Of a DNA stretch of 59,762 bases, positions 26,491 through 35,127 are shown piece by piece. Position 1 is the stretch's first letter, and each line of letters begins with the position of its first letter. The translations under genes and the position numbers were made by a program. The notes under the pieces are model-generated. The model saw only the letters and a list, made by a program, of their open reading frames with translations, was not told where the DNA came from and ran no database searches. Source of the stretch: Pseudomonadota bacterium (GTDB lineage Bacteria > Pseudomonadota > Alphaproteobacteria > Rhodospirillales > Magnetospirillaceae); contig JAFAAW010000036.1 in NCBI GenBank assembly GCA_023426365.1, positions 1 through 59,762 on the forward strand, in the 5' to 3' direction.

Positions 26491-27354
26491 ATGACCGACT
26501 TCAAGACCGTTCTGGTTCCGGTAAGCGACGGGACCGGCGCCGATGCCGCGCTGGACACCGCCTTCGGGCTGGCCGCCGCCTTCGGCACCCATGTGGTCGG
26601 CCTGCACGTGCGGACCGATCCCACCTCGGCCGTGCCGCTGGTGGGCGAGGGCATGTCCGGCGGCATGGTCGAGGAAATGATGACCATGGCCGAACGCCAG
26701 GCCGCCGAACGGGCCGCCAAGGCGCGAACCGCCTTTGACGCGGCTTGCGCGCGCCACGGCGTGGCGCTGTCGTCCACCCCGGTGGACGGCCCCTCGGCCG
26801 GCTGGGAGGACGTGGTCGGCCAGGAGGAGGAAGCGGTGGCGTGGCGCGGCCGCCTGTCCGATCTGGTTATCGTCGGCCGCCCCACCGAAGGGCTGGAGGC
26901 CGGCACCCTGCTGACCTTGAATGCCGCGCTGATGGAAAGCGGCAAGCCGCTGCTGCTGGCTCCGCCGGTGGCGCCCGCCACCGTCGGCCGCCGCATCGCG
27001 GTGGCCTGGAACGGCAGCGCCGAAGCGGGCCGCGCCGTCGCCTTCGCCCTGCCGCTGATGCGGCGCGCCGAGGCCGTCACCATCCTGACCCTGACCGAGG
27101 ACAGCCGCACCGTGTCGGCCCCGGCCGGCGAACTGGCCGCCTATCTGGCATGGCACGGCGTGACCGCCCAGGCCCAGGTGGTCCATGCCGGCGCCAATGC
27201 CGGCACTGTGCTGCTGGAACAATGTGCCGCGCTGAGCGCCGATCTGCTGGTGATGGGCGCCTATACCCATTCGCGACTGCGCCAGTTGATCCTGGGCGGC
27301 GTCACCCGCCACGTCCTGGGCCACGCCCAGGTGCCCTGCCTGCTGTGCCACTGA
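26491..27354 (+). CDS. Tandem-domain universal stress protein
   Basis: A 287-residue protein made of two UspA-like domains. The first begins FKTVLVPVSDGTGADAALDT; the second begins RRIAVAWNGSAEAGRAVAFA and ends LLVMGAYTHSRLRQLILGGV with TRHVLGHAQVPCLL. The second domain keeps the G-x2-G-x9-G-[ST]-like ATP-binding end only in part (GAYTHSRLRQLILGGVTRH). Such tandem proteins are typical of stress and energy-limitation responses. The ATG at 26491 has AAGGGAGA six bases upstream and is preferred over 26470. A good promoter lies just ahead, so it is probably monocistronic. Confidence 0.9.
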   Translation: MTDFKTVLVPVSDGTGADAALDTAFGLAAAFGTHVVGLHVRTDPTSAVPLVGEGMSGGMVEEMMTMAERQAAERAAKARTAFDAACARHGVALSSTPVDGPSAGWEDVVGQEEEAVAWRGRLSDLVIVGRPTEGLEAGTLLTLNAALMESGKPLLLAPPVAPATVGRRIAVAWNGSAEAGRAVAFALPLMRRAEAVTILTLTEDSRTVSAPAGELAAYLAWHGVTAQAQVVHAGANAGTVLLEQCAALSADLLVMGAYTHSRLRQLILGGVTRHVLGHAQVPCLLCH

Positions 27355-27637
27355 CACAGGCGAACGATCGGGGCGGCCGCATGCCAGCCATGCGGCCGCC
27401 CCGGTCCTGTCCGGCCCGCTTTCTGCACAAATCGGCGCAAAGCAAGGACCCGCAACAGATCGCTGCGGCGCAGTAACGCCATTGTGCAGCGCCCTATATA
27501 AGGCGAAAGAGACAACGGACGATACAATGCGCGGTATATGATTTGGCGCCCATCGTGCTAGACTCCATGCCACGACGACCGGTCGGGTCTTTGGCCCCGA
27601 CTGAAGCGCCGAATTTCCCGATCAAGGGAGGATGGCC
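27355..27637. other. Leader/promoter region of the small Cys/His protein
   Basis: About 280 bases with no protein-like frame. The part nearest the next gene is A/T-richer, with a near-palindrome CGCCCTATATAAGGCG and the possible sigma-54 site listed separately. Confidence 0.5.
27544..27558 (+). promoter_or_regulatory. Possible sigma-54 promoter
   Basis: TGGCGCCCATCGTGC has the GG and GC dinucleotides exactly 10 bases apart and matches TGGC at -24 and TGC at -12. It departs from the consensus TGGCAC-N5-TTGC at three other positions. It would start transcription near 27570, 68 bases before the small gene at 27638. Confidence 0.4.
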
Positions 27638-27895
27638 ATGTTGTCACTGGTCGATTGCATCGCATTCAGCGGGCTGACGCCCGATCAACTGCAAGCGGTT
27701 GCCTGCCACAAGCACGTTCCCGTCATCGTCGCCGCCGAATGGGCGGAAAACGCGCTCGACAGCCTGGACGGCACCCACGAGGTGGAAACCGCCCTGGTCG
27801 AGGAGGCCCAACTGGCCGCCGCCCATCACCTTGACTGCGCGGATTGCTGGGACCGGGCGCTGGCGGACTTCCGCCGCGAACACCCCGAATTGTAA
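27638..27895 (+). CDS. Small conserved Cys/His-containing protein
   Basis: An 85-residue soluble protein. The N-terminal half has LVDCIAFSGLTPDQLQAVAC followed by HKHVPVIVAAEWAENALDSL. The C-terminal half has a HHLDCADCWDRAL helix with a C-x2-C pair. The AVACHKHVP...VAAE pattern resembles a small helical family I have seen in Azospirillum-like bacteria without a known function; this is from memory. The cysteines and histidines could bind a metal. The ATG at 27638 has GGAGG six bases upstream, while the ATG at 27632 is too close. A possible sigma-54 promoter precedes it. Confidence 0.7.
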   Translation: MLSLVDCIAFSGLTPDQLQAVACHKHVPVIVAAEWAENALDSLDGTHEVETALVEEAQLAAAHHLDCADCWDRALADFRREHPEL

Positions 27896-27944
27896 GCCGC
27901 CGGGCGCCGCCCGGCCGACCCGGCGGGGCGGCGGCGCAAGGGGA

Positions 27945-28544
27945 TCAGAACAGTTCCCCCTGTGCCGGCCTGGGCTTGGGCGGAACCGCTGCCGGTTCGG
28001 GCACGGCCGCCAGTTCGCCGGCATAGGGGGTCAACGCGTCCGCCACCCGGTCGAACGGCACGGCGGGGTCGGCCCAGGCGCTTTCCGCCTCGGCCGGCAG
28101 CACCGCCGGCATGCGGTCGTGCACATGGGCGATCGAGGGCGCCGGCGCGCAGGTGACGATCACGAAGGTGTCGCCGTCCACCAGGCCGGCCAGGGCGACG
28201 GGGGCGCCATCGGCGCGCGCCAGCCGCATCCTGGTCTTGGCCCTGCCGTCGGGGGCATTGGTCCATTCCCACCACGCGGTGACGGGCACCAGAACGCGCC
28301 GGTCCAGCAGCCGGCGAAAGACCGGGCGCTGGCCCAAGGTTTCGGCGCGGGCATTGATCAGCGGGCGGCGGTCCCATTCCACGCTCAATCCCCAGCGCAG
28401 CAGCCGCCCCGCCCCGCCGCCGATGACCAACGCCATGTCGGTGGGGCGGATTTCGGCGCTGTTGGGCCAGGGCGGCGGCACCCGCAAATGGAAACGGCCG
28501 ACCGCCGCCGCCGGATCCAGCTTGAGTTCGAAACGCGAGCACAC
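27945..28544 (-). CDS. SRAP-domain protein (YedK/HMCES-like)
   Basis: A 199-residue SOS-response-associated peptidase-fold protein. These proteins form a thiazolidine crosslink to abasic sites in single-stranded DNA through the N-terminal Cys2 exposed after Met removal. The sequence starts MCSRFEL and has the active-site segments WGLSVEW, PLINARAET (Asn and Glu) and HDRMPAVL (His), all canonical. The C-terminal tail is Pro-rich. It starts seven bases after the tlyA stop, so the two are co-transcribed. No LexA box was identified upstream. Confidence 0.93.
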   Translation of the reverse strand: MCSRFELKLDPAAAVGRFHLRVPPPWPNSAEIRPTDMALVIGGGAGRLLRWGLSVEWDRRPLINARAETLGQRPVFRRLLDRRVLVPVTAWWEWTNAPDGRAKTRMRLARADGAPVALAGLVDGDTFVIVTCAPAPSIAHVHDRMPAVLPAEAESAWADPAVPFDRVADALTPYAGELAAVPEPAAVPPKPRPAQGELF

Positions 28545-28551
28545 GGCCCGA

Positions 28552-29295
28552 TCAGCCCCCGAAGCGTCCGACGATCAGGAATTCCTTGTTGCCTTCGGGA
28601 CCGGTGATCGGGCTTTCGCACAGGCCCACCACCGACCAGCCGGGCATTGCCGCCAGCCACCCTTCGATGCGTTCGCACACTTCGGCGTGCAGTTCGGGTT
28701 CGCGCACCACGCCGCCTTTGCCGACGCGGCCCTTGCCCACCTCGAATTGCGGCTTGATCAACGCCACCAGCCAGCCGCCCGGCCGCACGAACCCCATGGT
28801 GGCGGGCAACACGGTTTCCAATCCAATGAAGCTGGCGTCGCACACCACCATGTCAACCGGCTCGGGGATCTGTTCGGCGGTCAGATGGCGGGCGTTGGTG
28901 CGCTCCATCACCACCACCCGCGCGTCCGTGCGCAGCTTCCACGCCAATTGCCCGTGGCCCACATCCACCGCGTACACCTTGGCCGCGCCCCGCGTCAGCA
29001 GGACGTCGGTGAAGCCGCCGGTGCTGGCGCCCACGTCGATGGCGACCAGGCCGGTGGGATCGATGGCGAAGCGGTCCAGCCCTTCGAGCAGTTTCAGGCC
29101 GCCGCGCGACACCCAGGGATGGTCCTGCCCCTTCAGTTCCAGCGGCGCGTCCTCGGCCATCTGGTGGCCCGGCTTGTCGATGCGCTTGCCGTCCGACAGA
29201 ACCAGCCCCGCCATCACCAAAGCCTGGGCGCGCGAACGGCTCTCAACCATCCCGCGTTCCACCAGCAACTGATCCACTCGCTTGCGTTCACCCAT
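28552..29295 (-). CDS. tlyA: TlyA-family rRNA 2'-O-methyltransferase
   Basis: A 247-residue protein with an N-terminal S4 RNA-binding domain (RVDQLLVERGMVESRSRAQA) and a C-terminal FtsJ/RrmJ-like methyltransferase domain. The SAM-binding motif is VAIDVGASTGGFTDVLL. The K-D-K-E-type catalytic residues are in KPQFEVGKGRV, CDASFIGL and the preceding strands. Characterised members methylate 16S C1409 and 23S C1920 and also act as hemolysins when overexpressed. In alphaproteobacteria the gene usually follows dxs or stands nearby; here dxs is 4 kb away. It is divergent from the deacetylase-like gene. Confidence 0.93.
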   Translation of the reverse strand: MGERKRVDQLLVERGMVESRSRAQALVMAGLVLSDGKRIDKPGHQMAEDAPLELKGQDHPWVSRGGLKLLEGLDRFAIDPTGLVAIDVGASTGGFTDVLLTRGAAKVYAVDVGHGQLAWKLRTDARVVVMERTNARHLTAEQIPEPVDMVVCDASFIGLETVLPATMGFVRPGGWLVALIKPQFEVGKGRVGKGGVVREPELHAEVCERIEGWLAAMPGWSVVGLCESPITGPEGNKEFLIVGRFGG

Positions 29296-29330
29296 TCGAC
29301 ATGGCCCTATGCGAAAAACGGCTATGGAAA

Positions 29331-29358
29331 TTGCCTTTACGATACGTCAGCATAAATG
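29331..29358 (+). promoter_or_regulatory. Candidate sigma-70-type promoter of the deacetylase-like gene
   Basis: TTGCCT (29331-29336) and TAAATG (29353-29358) are separated by 16 bases. The start would be near 29366, 28 bases before ATG 29394. Confidence 0.4.
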
Positions 29359-29393
29359 AAACTAACCCTCCAAGGGACGTCCGAAGAAACAAA

Positions 29394-30326
29394 ATGGCCA
29401 CACTCTTTTTCACGCACCCCGTCTGCCTGGAGCACGACACCGGCGACTATCACCCCGAATGCGCCGATCGCCTGAGGGCCGTGCTGACGGCCCTGGAATC
29501 GGAAGAGTTCATGAATCTGCTGCGCGAGGAGGCGCCGCAGGCGACCCGCGAGCACATTCTGCGCGCCCACTGCCCGCACCATATCGAGCAGTTGCTGGGC
29601 ACGGAAGTGGCACCGGGCGAGCATCATTACATGGACCCCGACACGGTGATGTCGTCCAAGACCATCGAGGCGGCGCTGCGTTCCGCCGGCGCGGTGATCG
29701 CCGCCGTGGATGCCGTGGCCGCCAAGCAGGCTCGCAACGCCTTTTGCGCCGTCCGCCCGCCGGGGCACCACGCCGAGCGCGACGCCTCCATGGGCTTCTG
29801 CTTCCTCAACAACGCCGCCATCGGCGCCCTGCACGCCCGCGACGCCCACGGCTTCAAGCGGGTGGCGGTGGTCGATTTCGACGTCCACCACGGCAACGGT
29901 ACCCAGCACATCCTGTGGGACGAACCGGGCATGTTCTATGGCTCGACCCACCAGGAGCACGCCTATCCCAACACCGGCCTGGCCCACGAGACCGGCGGCA
30001 AGGGCCGCATGGTCAACGTGCCGCTGCCGGCGGGCACCGGCTCGGACGATTTCCGTCAGGCCTTCGACGATCTGCTGATCTACAAGCTGCGCGAGTTCGC
30101 GCCCGATTTCATCATCATCTCGGCCGGCTTCGACGCCCATGCCCAGGACCCGCTGGCCCATCTGCGCCTCAAGACCGCCGATTTCCGCTGGGCCACCGAA
30201 AAGCTGTTGGACGTGGCCGGCGAAAGCGCCGAGAACCGGGTGGTGTCGGTGCTGGAAGGCGGCTACGAACCCGCCGCCCTGGCCGCCTCGGTCAGGGAAC
30301 ATGTCCGCGCCCTGATGGGCCTGTGA
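29394..30326 (+). CDS. Histone-deacetylase-family amidohydrolase
   Basis: A 310-residue zinc-dependent deacetylase-fold enzyme. The catalytic features are present: CAVRPPGHHAERDASMGFC (two His of the charge relays), VVDFDVHHGNGTQHI (zinc Asp and His), SAGFDAHAQDPL (second zinc Asp) and SVLEGGYE near the end. Bacterial members act on acetylpolyamines, acetoin-related or other acyl-amides, and the substrate here is unknown. The ATG at 29394 gives the family N-terminus ATLFFTHPVCLEHDTG; upstream in-frame codons would lie before the predicted promoter. It is followed by a strong terminator. Confidence 0.93.
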   Translation: MATLFFTHPVCLEHDTGDYHPECADRLRAVLTALESEEFMNLLREEAPQATREHILRAHCPHHIEQLLGTEVAPGEHHYMDPDTVMSSKTIEAALRSAGAVIAAVDAVAAKQARNAFCAVRPPGHHAERDASMGFCFLNNAAIGALHARDAHGFKRVAVVDFDVHHGNGTQHILWDEPGMFYGSTHQEHAYPNTGLAHETGGKGRMVNVPLPAGTGSDDFRQAFDDLLIYKLREFAPDFIIISAGFDAHAQDPLAHLRLKTADFRWATEKLLDVAGESAENRVVSVLEGGYEPAALAASVREHVRALMGL

Positions 30327-30375
30327 CGCGACAAGGCTCCTTCCCGCGAAGGACCATGGGCTAAGCCCGTTTGAG

Positions 30376-30420
30376 AAAAGCCCCCGTGTCAGGCATGGCG
30401 CCGGATGCGGGGGCCTTTTT
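30376..30420. terminator. Bidirectional intrinsic terminator
   Basis: GCCCCCG (30380-30386) pairs with CGGGGGC (30408-30414), flanked by A4 on the left and T5 on the right. It lies between the convergent ends of the deacetylase-like gene and mak. Confidence 0.85.
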
Positions 30421-30439
30421 CATATGGGCGCGCGCAAGC

Positions 30440-31342
30440 TCAGTCCCACAGCCACGCCGCCCCGCGCACCCCCGACGAATCGCCGTGCACCGGCGCCACC
30501 AGCCGGGTCGCCACCGCGTCGGAAAAGACGTATTCGCCCCACAGCCGCGGCACCGTGCGGTACAGGCGGGCGACGTTGCCCAGCCCGCCGCCCAGGACGA
30601 TGACGTGGGGATCGACCACGTTGATGACGCTGGCCAGGGCGCGGGCCAGCCGGTCCTCGTAACGCGACAGCACGCCTTCGGCCTTGTCGTCGCCGTCCTC
30701 GGCCAGGCGCACCACCTCGGCGGCCGGCACGCCGCCGCCGAAATCGCGCTCCAGCGCCGGGCCCGACAGGAAGGTTTCGATGCAGCCGGTCTTGCCGCAA
30801 TAGCAGTAATGGCCGGGCAATTCGTCGTCGCCCGGCCAGGGTAAGGGATTGTGGCCCCATTCGCCCGCGATGGCGTTCGGCCCATGGACCAGATGGCCGC
30901 CCACCACCAATCCGCCGCCCACCCCGGTGCCCAGGATCACGCCGAACACGGTGGCCGCCCCGGCGCCGGCGCCATCGGTGGCCTCGGACAGGGCAAAGCA
31001 ATCGGCGTCGTTGGCCAGCCGCAACGGCCGGGACAGCGCGGCGGCCAGATCGCGGTCGAACGGCTTGCCGATCAGCCAGGTGGAATTGGCGTTCTTGACC
31101 AGTCCGCTCAGCGGGCTGATGGTGCCGGGCATGCCGACCCCGACCGTGCCGGTGCGGCCCAGCGTGCCCTCGATCCCCTCGACCAGGTCGCGGATGGTGC
31201 GGATGGTGCCGTCATAGGAACCGCGCTCGGTCGGCACGCGGCGCCGCGCAAGCTCGGCGCCCGTGGCGCGGTCCAGCGCGATCGCCTCGGTCTTGGTGCC
31301 GCCCAGGTCGACGCCGATGCGCAGGGTCGGCTGTTCTGACAT
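30440..31342 (-). CDS. mak: ROK-family fructokinase
   Basis: A 300-residue sugar kinase that phosphorylates fructose (and possibly mannose) with ATP. It follows the E. coli Mak sequence closely: N-terminal IGVDLGGTKTEAIALD, PGTISPLSGLVKNANSTWL, the AGEWGHNPLPWPG active-site segment, the zinc-binding CYCGKTGCIETFLSG and the end GDSSGVRGAAWLW. The ATG at 31342 has GGGGAGGT five bases upstream; a longer frame upstream lacks a site. It is alone on the minus strand. It is divergent from the MBL-fold gene, with a TGGCATGCCA palindrome between them. Confidence 0.93.
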   Translation of the reverse strand: MSEQPTLRIGVDLGGTKTEAIALDRATGAELARRRVPTERGSYDGTIRTIRDLVEGIEGTLGRTGTVGVGMPGTISPLSGLVKNANSTWLIGKPFDRDLAAALSRPLRLANDADCFALSEATDGAGAGAATVFGVILGTGVGGGLVVGGHLVHGPNAIAGEWGHNPLPWPGDDELPGHYCYCGKTGCIETFLSGPALERDFGGGVPAAEVVRLAEDGDDKAEGVLSRYEDRLARALASVINVVDPHVIVLGGGLGNVARLYRTVPRLWGEYVFSDAVATRLVAPVHGDSSGVRGAAWLWD

Positions 31343-31423
31343 GATTGACCTCCCCGCGTGTGCCATGATCCGCCCAAAATAAATACCTCCGGGCCGTTTT
31401 CCTGTCTTCGGCTCTGTGTGGTT

Positions 31424-31433
31424 AACTGGCATG
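31424..31433. repeat. TGGCATGCCA palindrome between mak and the MBL-fold gene
   Basis: A perfect 10-base palindrome in the 115-base divergent region. It could be a repressor operator for one or both genes; nothing else supports this. Confidence 0.35.
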
Positions 31434-31457
31434 CCATAACATCAGGACCCGCGCCTC

Positions 31458-32483
31458 GTGACCCGTACCGTACTGGACCACCCCTTCCCCACCCCGCCCG
31501 AAACGGGCGTTCCCTTTGCCGTCGCCCCCGGTGTCCAATGGCTGCGCGTCGCACTGCCCTTTGCGCTGGACCACATCAATCTGTGGCTGATCGCGGATGG
31601 TGACGGCGTGGCGGTGGTGGATACCGGCGTCAACGACGACGCCACCCGCGCCACCTGGGAACGGGTGCTGGCCCATACGCGGGTGACCCGGCTGATCTGC
31701 ACGCATTTCCACCCCGACCACATGGGGCTGGCCGGCTGGCTGGCCGAACGGCACGGGGTGGAACTGACCGCCACCCTGGGCGAGTGGAGCTTCGGCCGCA
31801 TGCTGACGCTGGAGGGCGGCGGCGATTACGCCGAGAACCAGGTGGAGCATTACCGCCGCGCCGGGTTCGGCCCCGATCTGCTGGACGGCGTGCGCGGCCG
31901 CATCGGGTCGTACCGCGCGCGGGTGGCGCCGCTGCCGCCGCGCATCAACACCATCCGGCACGGCAGCCGCCTTCGCATCGGCGGGCGCGAGTGGCGGGTA
32001 ATCGTGGGGCGCGGCCACGCCCCTGAACATGCCAGCCTGTGGTGCGAGGAGGCGGGCGTGCTGATCTCGGGCGATCAGATCCTGCCGCGCATCAGCCCGA
32101 TTATCGGCGTATGGCCGCAACAGCCGGACGACGACCCGCTGTCGGACTTCCTGCTGTCGCTGGAGGGCTGGAAGGCGTTGCCGGCCGACACCCTGGTGCT
32201 GCCGTCGCACGGGCTGCCGTTCCGCGGCCTGCACCGGCGCGCCGACGATCTGGCCCACCACCACGCCCAGCGCCTGGACCTGCTGCGCGCGGCGTCCGTC
32301 CCGGCCACGGCGGTGGAGCTGAGCCGCAGCCTGTTCCGCCGCGAACTGGACCCGCAGCAGATGGGCTTCGCGGTGGGTGAGACGCTGTCCCACGCCAACC
32401 ATCTGGTGGGATTGGGCGAATGGGTCCGCACGACGCGGCACGATGGGGTGTGGTTGTTTGGCCCGGCCGGCGACCGGGCCTGA
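31458..32483 (+). CDS. Metallo-beta-lactamase-fold hydrolase
   Basis: A 341-residue MBL-fold protein. The metal-binding motif H-x-H-x-D-H is in CTHFHPDHMG, with further ligands in GRGHAPEH and SGDQILP and a late His in LPSHGLPFRGLH. The C-terminal extension of about 90 residues forms a helical DUF-like tail (DLAHHHAQRLDLL, VGETLSHANHLVGLG) seen in MBL hydrolases that act on thioesters or are uncharacterised. The start is a GTG with AGGA upstream. The gene converges on the arsR-type gene. An imperfect hairpin (32484-32521) separates them. Confidence 0.88.
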   Translation: MTRTVLDHPFPTPPETGVPFAVAPGVQWLRVALPFALDHINLWLIADGDGVAVVDTGVNDDATRATWERVLAHTRVTRLICTHFHPDHMGLAGWLAERHGVELTATLGEWSFGRMLTLEGGGDYAENQVEHYRRAGFGPDLLDGVRGRIGSYRARVAPLPPRINTIRHGSRLRIGGREWRVIVGRGHAPEHASLWCEEAGVLISGDQILPRISPIIGVWPQQPDDDPLSDFLLSLEGWKALPADTLVLPSHGLPFRGLHRRADDLAHHHAQRLDLLRAASVPATAVELSRSLFRRELDPQQMGFAVGETLSHANHLVGLGEWVRTTRHDGVWLFGPAGDRA

Positions 32484-32530
32484 GGCTGTTTCCGCTCAGG
32501 TGCAAGCGCAGCGGGACAGCCCGGCCGGGA

Positions 32531-32857
32531 TCAGCTTCCGCAGCTCTCGGCCGGGGCGCAATACAGGCCGTACAGGGTGTCGATGACCGCCGCCGCCTCG
32601 GTGCCCGACAGGGAATAGAAGATGGTCTGGGCCTGGCGGCGGGTCTGCACCAGCCCGTCGCGGCGCAGGCGCGCCAGATGCTGGCTGAGCGCCGATTGCG
32701 ACAGACCGATCAGCCGTTCCATCTCGCCCACCGATTTCTCCCCGTGCAACAACTGGCACAGGATCATCAGCCGGTGCTCATTGCTCATGGCCTTGAGCAG
32801 CGTACTGGCGCGACGGGCGCTGTCCTGCAGCTTTTCCAGTTCCATCGCGGTGATCAT
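32531..32857 (-). CDS. ArsR-family regulator, SqrR/BigR-like
   Basis: A 108-residue winged-helix repressor. The helix-turn-helix is LIGLSQSALSQHLARLRRDG with wing TRRQAQTIFYSL. Two cysteines, Cys34 (MILCQLL) and Cys100 (GLYCAP), are 66 residues apart, the same spacing as the Cys41/Cys107 persulfide-sensing pair of Rhodobacter SqrR. The metal-binding ArsR motif (ELCVCDL) is absent. An extra Cys106 lies near the end. This points to sensing of reactive sulfur or redox state rather than arsenic. No sulfide oxidation gene is adjacent; the target may be elsewhere or its own promoter. Confidence 0.88.
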   Translation of the reverse strand: MITAMELEKLQDSARRASTLLKAMSNEHRLMILCQLLHGEKSVGEMERLIGLSQSALSQHLARLRRDGLVQTRRQAQTIFYSLSGTEAAAVIDTLYGLYCAPAESCGS

Positions 32858-33184
32858 CCCTTCCCTGGCAAACGGTCGGCAAGCATAACATCCAAAACGG
32901 AGGTTTCAATATTTTAACATCGACAAGTACGCGTACAGGAAAGAATAGCTCCAAAGCACACCCGCTCGCCGTTGTTTTCACCCCTTCTGTTCGACCGCCG
33001 CGCTCCGCCACGCGGGCCGGCCAACGGCGCGAACGTTATTGCGGCAATTGGGAGACACGCACAGTTCCGCAAGCAGACGCCGGCGGATTAGAATCCAGAA
33101 CAGATCTGGGTGAATCGCGGACGGCCGCGCCGCCGTCGCCGTCGCCCCGGCTGCCATGGCCGGGAGACGGCTAAACGGCGCGCC
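32858..33184. other. Intergenic region upstream of the ArsR-family gene
   Basis: About 327 bases without a protein-like frame. It has an A/T-rich part near 32890-32950 with the candidate promoter and a GTACGCGTAC palindrome (32927-32936) that could be the autoregulatory operator. The rest, next to dxs, is GC-rich and featureless. Confidence 0.5.
32882..32909 (-). promoter_or_regulatory. Candidate promoter of the ArsR-family gene
   Basis: On the minus strand, -35 TTGAAA (32904-32909) and -10 TATGCT (32882-32887) are separated by 16 bases. The start would be near 32875, 18 bases ahead of ATG 32857. Confidence 0.45.
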
Positions 33185-35116
33185 TCAGGCGCCGATGGCG
33201 TCCACCGCCGGCTGGCCCAGCGCGGCCAGCACGGACGCGGTGATATGGGGGGCGTTCAGCCCGGCCTCGTCGTACTGGACCTTGGGCTGGTCATGGTCGA
33301 GGAAGCGGTCGGGAAGCACCAGCGAGCGCACCTTGAGGCCGCGGTCCAGCACGCCCGACTGCGCCAGGAAATGCAGCACGTGGCTGCCGAAGCCGCCGAC
33401 CGAACCCTCCTCGACGGTGACCAGCACCTCGTGCTCGCGGGCCAGACGCAGGATCAGGTCCTCGTCCAGCGGCTTCATGAAACGGGCATCGGCCACGGTG
33501 GTGGACAGGCCGCGCGCCGCCAGATCCTCGGCCGCCTTGCACGCCTCGGCCAGGCGGGTGCCCAAGGACAGGATGGCAACCCGGCCACCCTCGCGCACGA
33601 TGCGTCCCTTGCCGATGGGCAGCACCTCGCCCCGCTCGGGCAGGTCCAGGCCGACGCCCTCGCCGCGCGGATAGCGGAAGGCGCTGGGACGGTCGTCGAT
33701 GGCGGCGGCGGTGGCGACCGCGTGCATCAGCTCGACCTCGTTGGCCGGGCACATGAACACCAGATCGGGCAGGCAGCCCAGGAAGGCCAGATCGAAGGAT
33801 CCGGCATGGGTGGCGCCGTCCGCCCCCACCAGGCCGGCGCGGTCGATGGCGAAGCGCACCGGCAGCTTCTGGATGGCGACGTCGTGCACCAACTGGTCAT
33901 AGCCGCGCTGCAGGAAGGTGGAATAAAGCGCGCAGAACGGCTTGAAACCCTCGCACGCCAGACCGGCGGCAAAGGTCACCGCGTGCTGTTCGGCGATGCC
34001 CACGTCGAAGCAGCGGCCGGGATAGGCGTTGGCGAACAGGTCCAGGCCGGTGCCGGCCGGCATGGCGGCGGTGATGGCGACCACGCGGTCGTCCTGCTTG
34101 GCCTCGGCCAGCAATGCCTTGGCGAACACCGAGGTGTAGCTGGGCGCATTGGCCTTGGGCTTGGCCAGCGCGCCGGTGACCACGTCGAACTTGCCGACGC
34201 CGTGATACTTGTCGGCCGCCGCCTCGGCCGGCGGATAGCCGCGCCCCTTCTGGGTCACCACGTGGATCAGCACCGGCTTGTTGTCCTCGGAATCGCGGAC
34301 GTTCTTCAGCACCGGCAGCAGGTGGTCGAAATTATGGCCGTCGATGGGGCCGACGTAATAGAAGCCCAGTTCCTCGAACAGCGTGCCGCCGCCCGAGACG
34401 AAGCCGCGGGCGTATTCCTCGGCGCGCTTGGCCGCACGCTCAAGCGGCGGCGGCAGCGCCTTGGCCAGGTCCTTGGCGAAGCTGCGGATGGAAAGGTACG
34501 GGCGCGACGACAGCAGGCGCGAGAGATAGGCGCTCATGGCGCCGACCGGCGGCGCGATGGACATGTCGTTGTCGTTGAGGATGACGACGAGGCGCGAATC
34601 CATGGAGCCGGCGTTGTTCATGGCCTCGTAGACCATGCCCGCGCTCATGGCGCCGTCGCCGATCACCGCGATGACGTTGAAATCCTCGCCCTTGAGGTCG
34701 CGGGCGACCGCCATGCCCAGCCCGGCCGAGATGGAGGTGGAGGAATGGCCGGCGCCGAACGGGTCGTAAACCGATTCCGAGCGCTTGGTGAAGCCCGACA
34801 GGCCACCGCCCTGGCGCAGCGTGCGGATGCGGTCCTTGCGCCCGGTCAGGATCTTGTGCGGATAGCATTGGTGACCGACGTCCCAGATCAGCTTGTCGGC
34901 CGGGGTGTCGAACACGTGATGCAGGGCCACCGTCAGTTCCACCACGCCCAGGCCGGCGCCCAGATGGCCGCCGGTGATGGACACCGCCTCGATCATCTCC
35001 TGGCGCACTTCGTCGGCCAGTTGACGCAATTGATCGGCGCCGAACCCCCGAATGTCCTTGGGCTCCTCGACCGAGTCGAGCAGACGATGGGAGGGAGTGG
35101 GGGTGGACGTGGTCAT
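33185..35116 (-). CDS. dxs: 1-deoxy-D-xylulose-5-phosphate synthase
   Basis: A 643-residue thiamine diphosphate enzyme that condenses pyruvate and glyceraldehyde-3-phosphate, the first step of the MEP isoprenoid pathway. The N-terminal HLGAGLGVVELTVALHHVFD, TPP-binding VIGDGAMSAGMVYEAMNNAG, GHSSTSISAGLGMA, central YTSVFAKAL domain and DRAGLVGADGATHAG segment are all canonical, and the length is normal. The start has GAGAGGA six bases upstream. It lies 11 bases after ispA, within the xseB-ispA-dxs operon that is conserved in alphaproteobacteria. Confidence 0.97.
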   Translation of the reverse strand: MTTSTPTPSHRLLDSVEEPKDIRGFGADQLRQLADEVRQEMIEAVSITGGHLGAGLGVVELTVALHHVFDTPADKLIWDVGHQCYPHKILTGRKDRIRTLRQGGGLSGFTKRSESVYDPFGAGHSSTSISAGLGMAVARDLKGEDFNVIAVIGDGAMSAGMVYEAMNNAGSMDSRLVVILNDNDMSIAPPVGAMSAYLSRLLSSRPYLSIRSFAKDLAKALPPPLERAAKRAEEYARGFVSGGGTLFEELGFYYVGPIDGHNFDHLLPVLKNVRDSEDNKPVLIHVVTQKGRGYPPAEAAADKYHGVGKFDVVTGALAKPKANAPSYTSVFAKALLAEAKQDDRVVAITAAMPAGTGLDLFANAYPGRCFDVGIAEQHAVTFAAGLACEGFKPFCALYSTFLQRGYDQLVHDVAIQKLPVRFAIDRAGLVGADGATHAGSFDLAFLGCLPDLVFMCPANEVELMHAVATAAAIDDRPSAFRYPRGEGVGLDLPERGEVLPIGKGRIVREGGRVAILSLGTRLAEACKAAEDLAARGLSTTVADARFMKPLDEDLILRLAREHEVLVTVEEGSVGGFGSHVLHFLAQSGVLDRGLKVRSLVLPDRFLDHDQPKVQYDEAGLNAPHITASVLAALGQPAVDAIGA

Positions 35117-35127
35117 GGAAAATCCTC

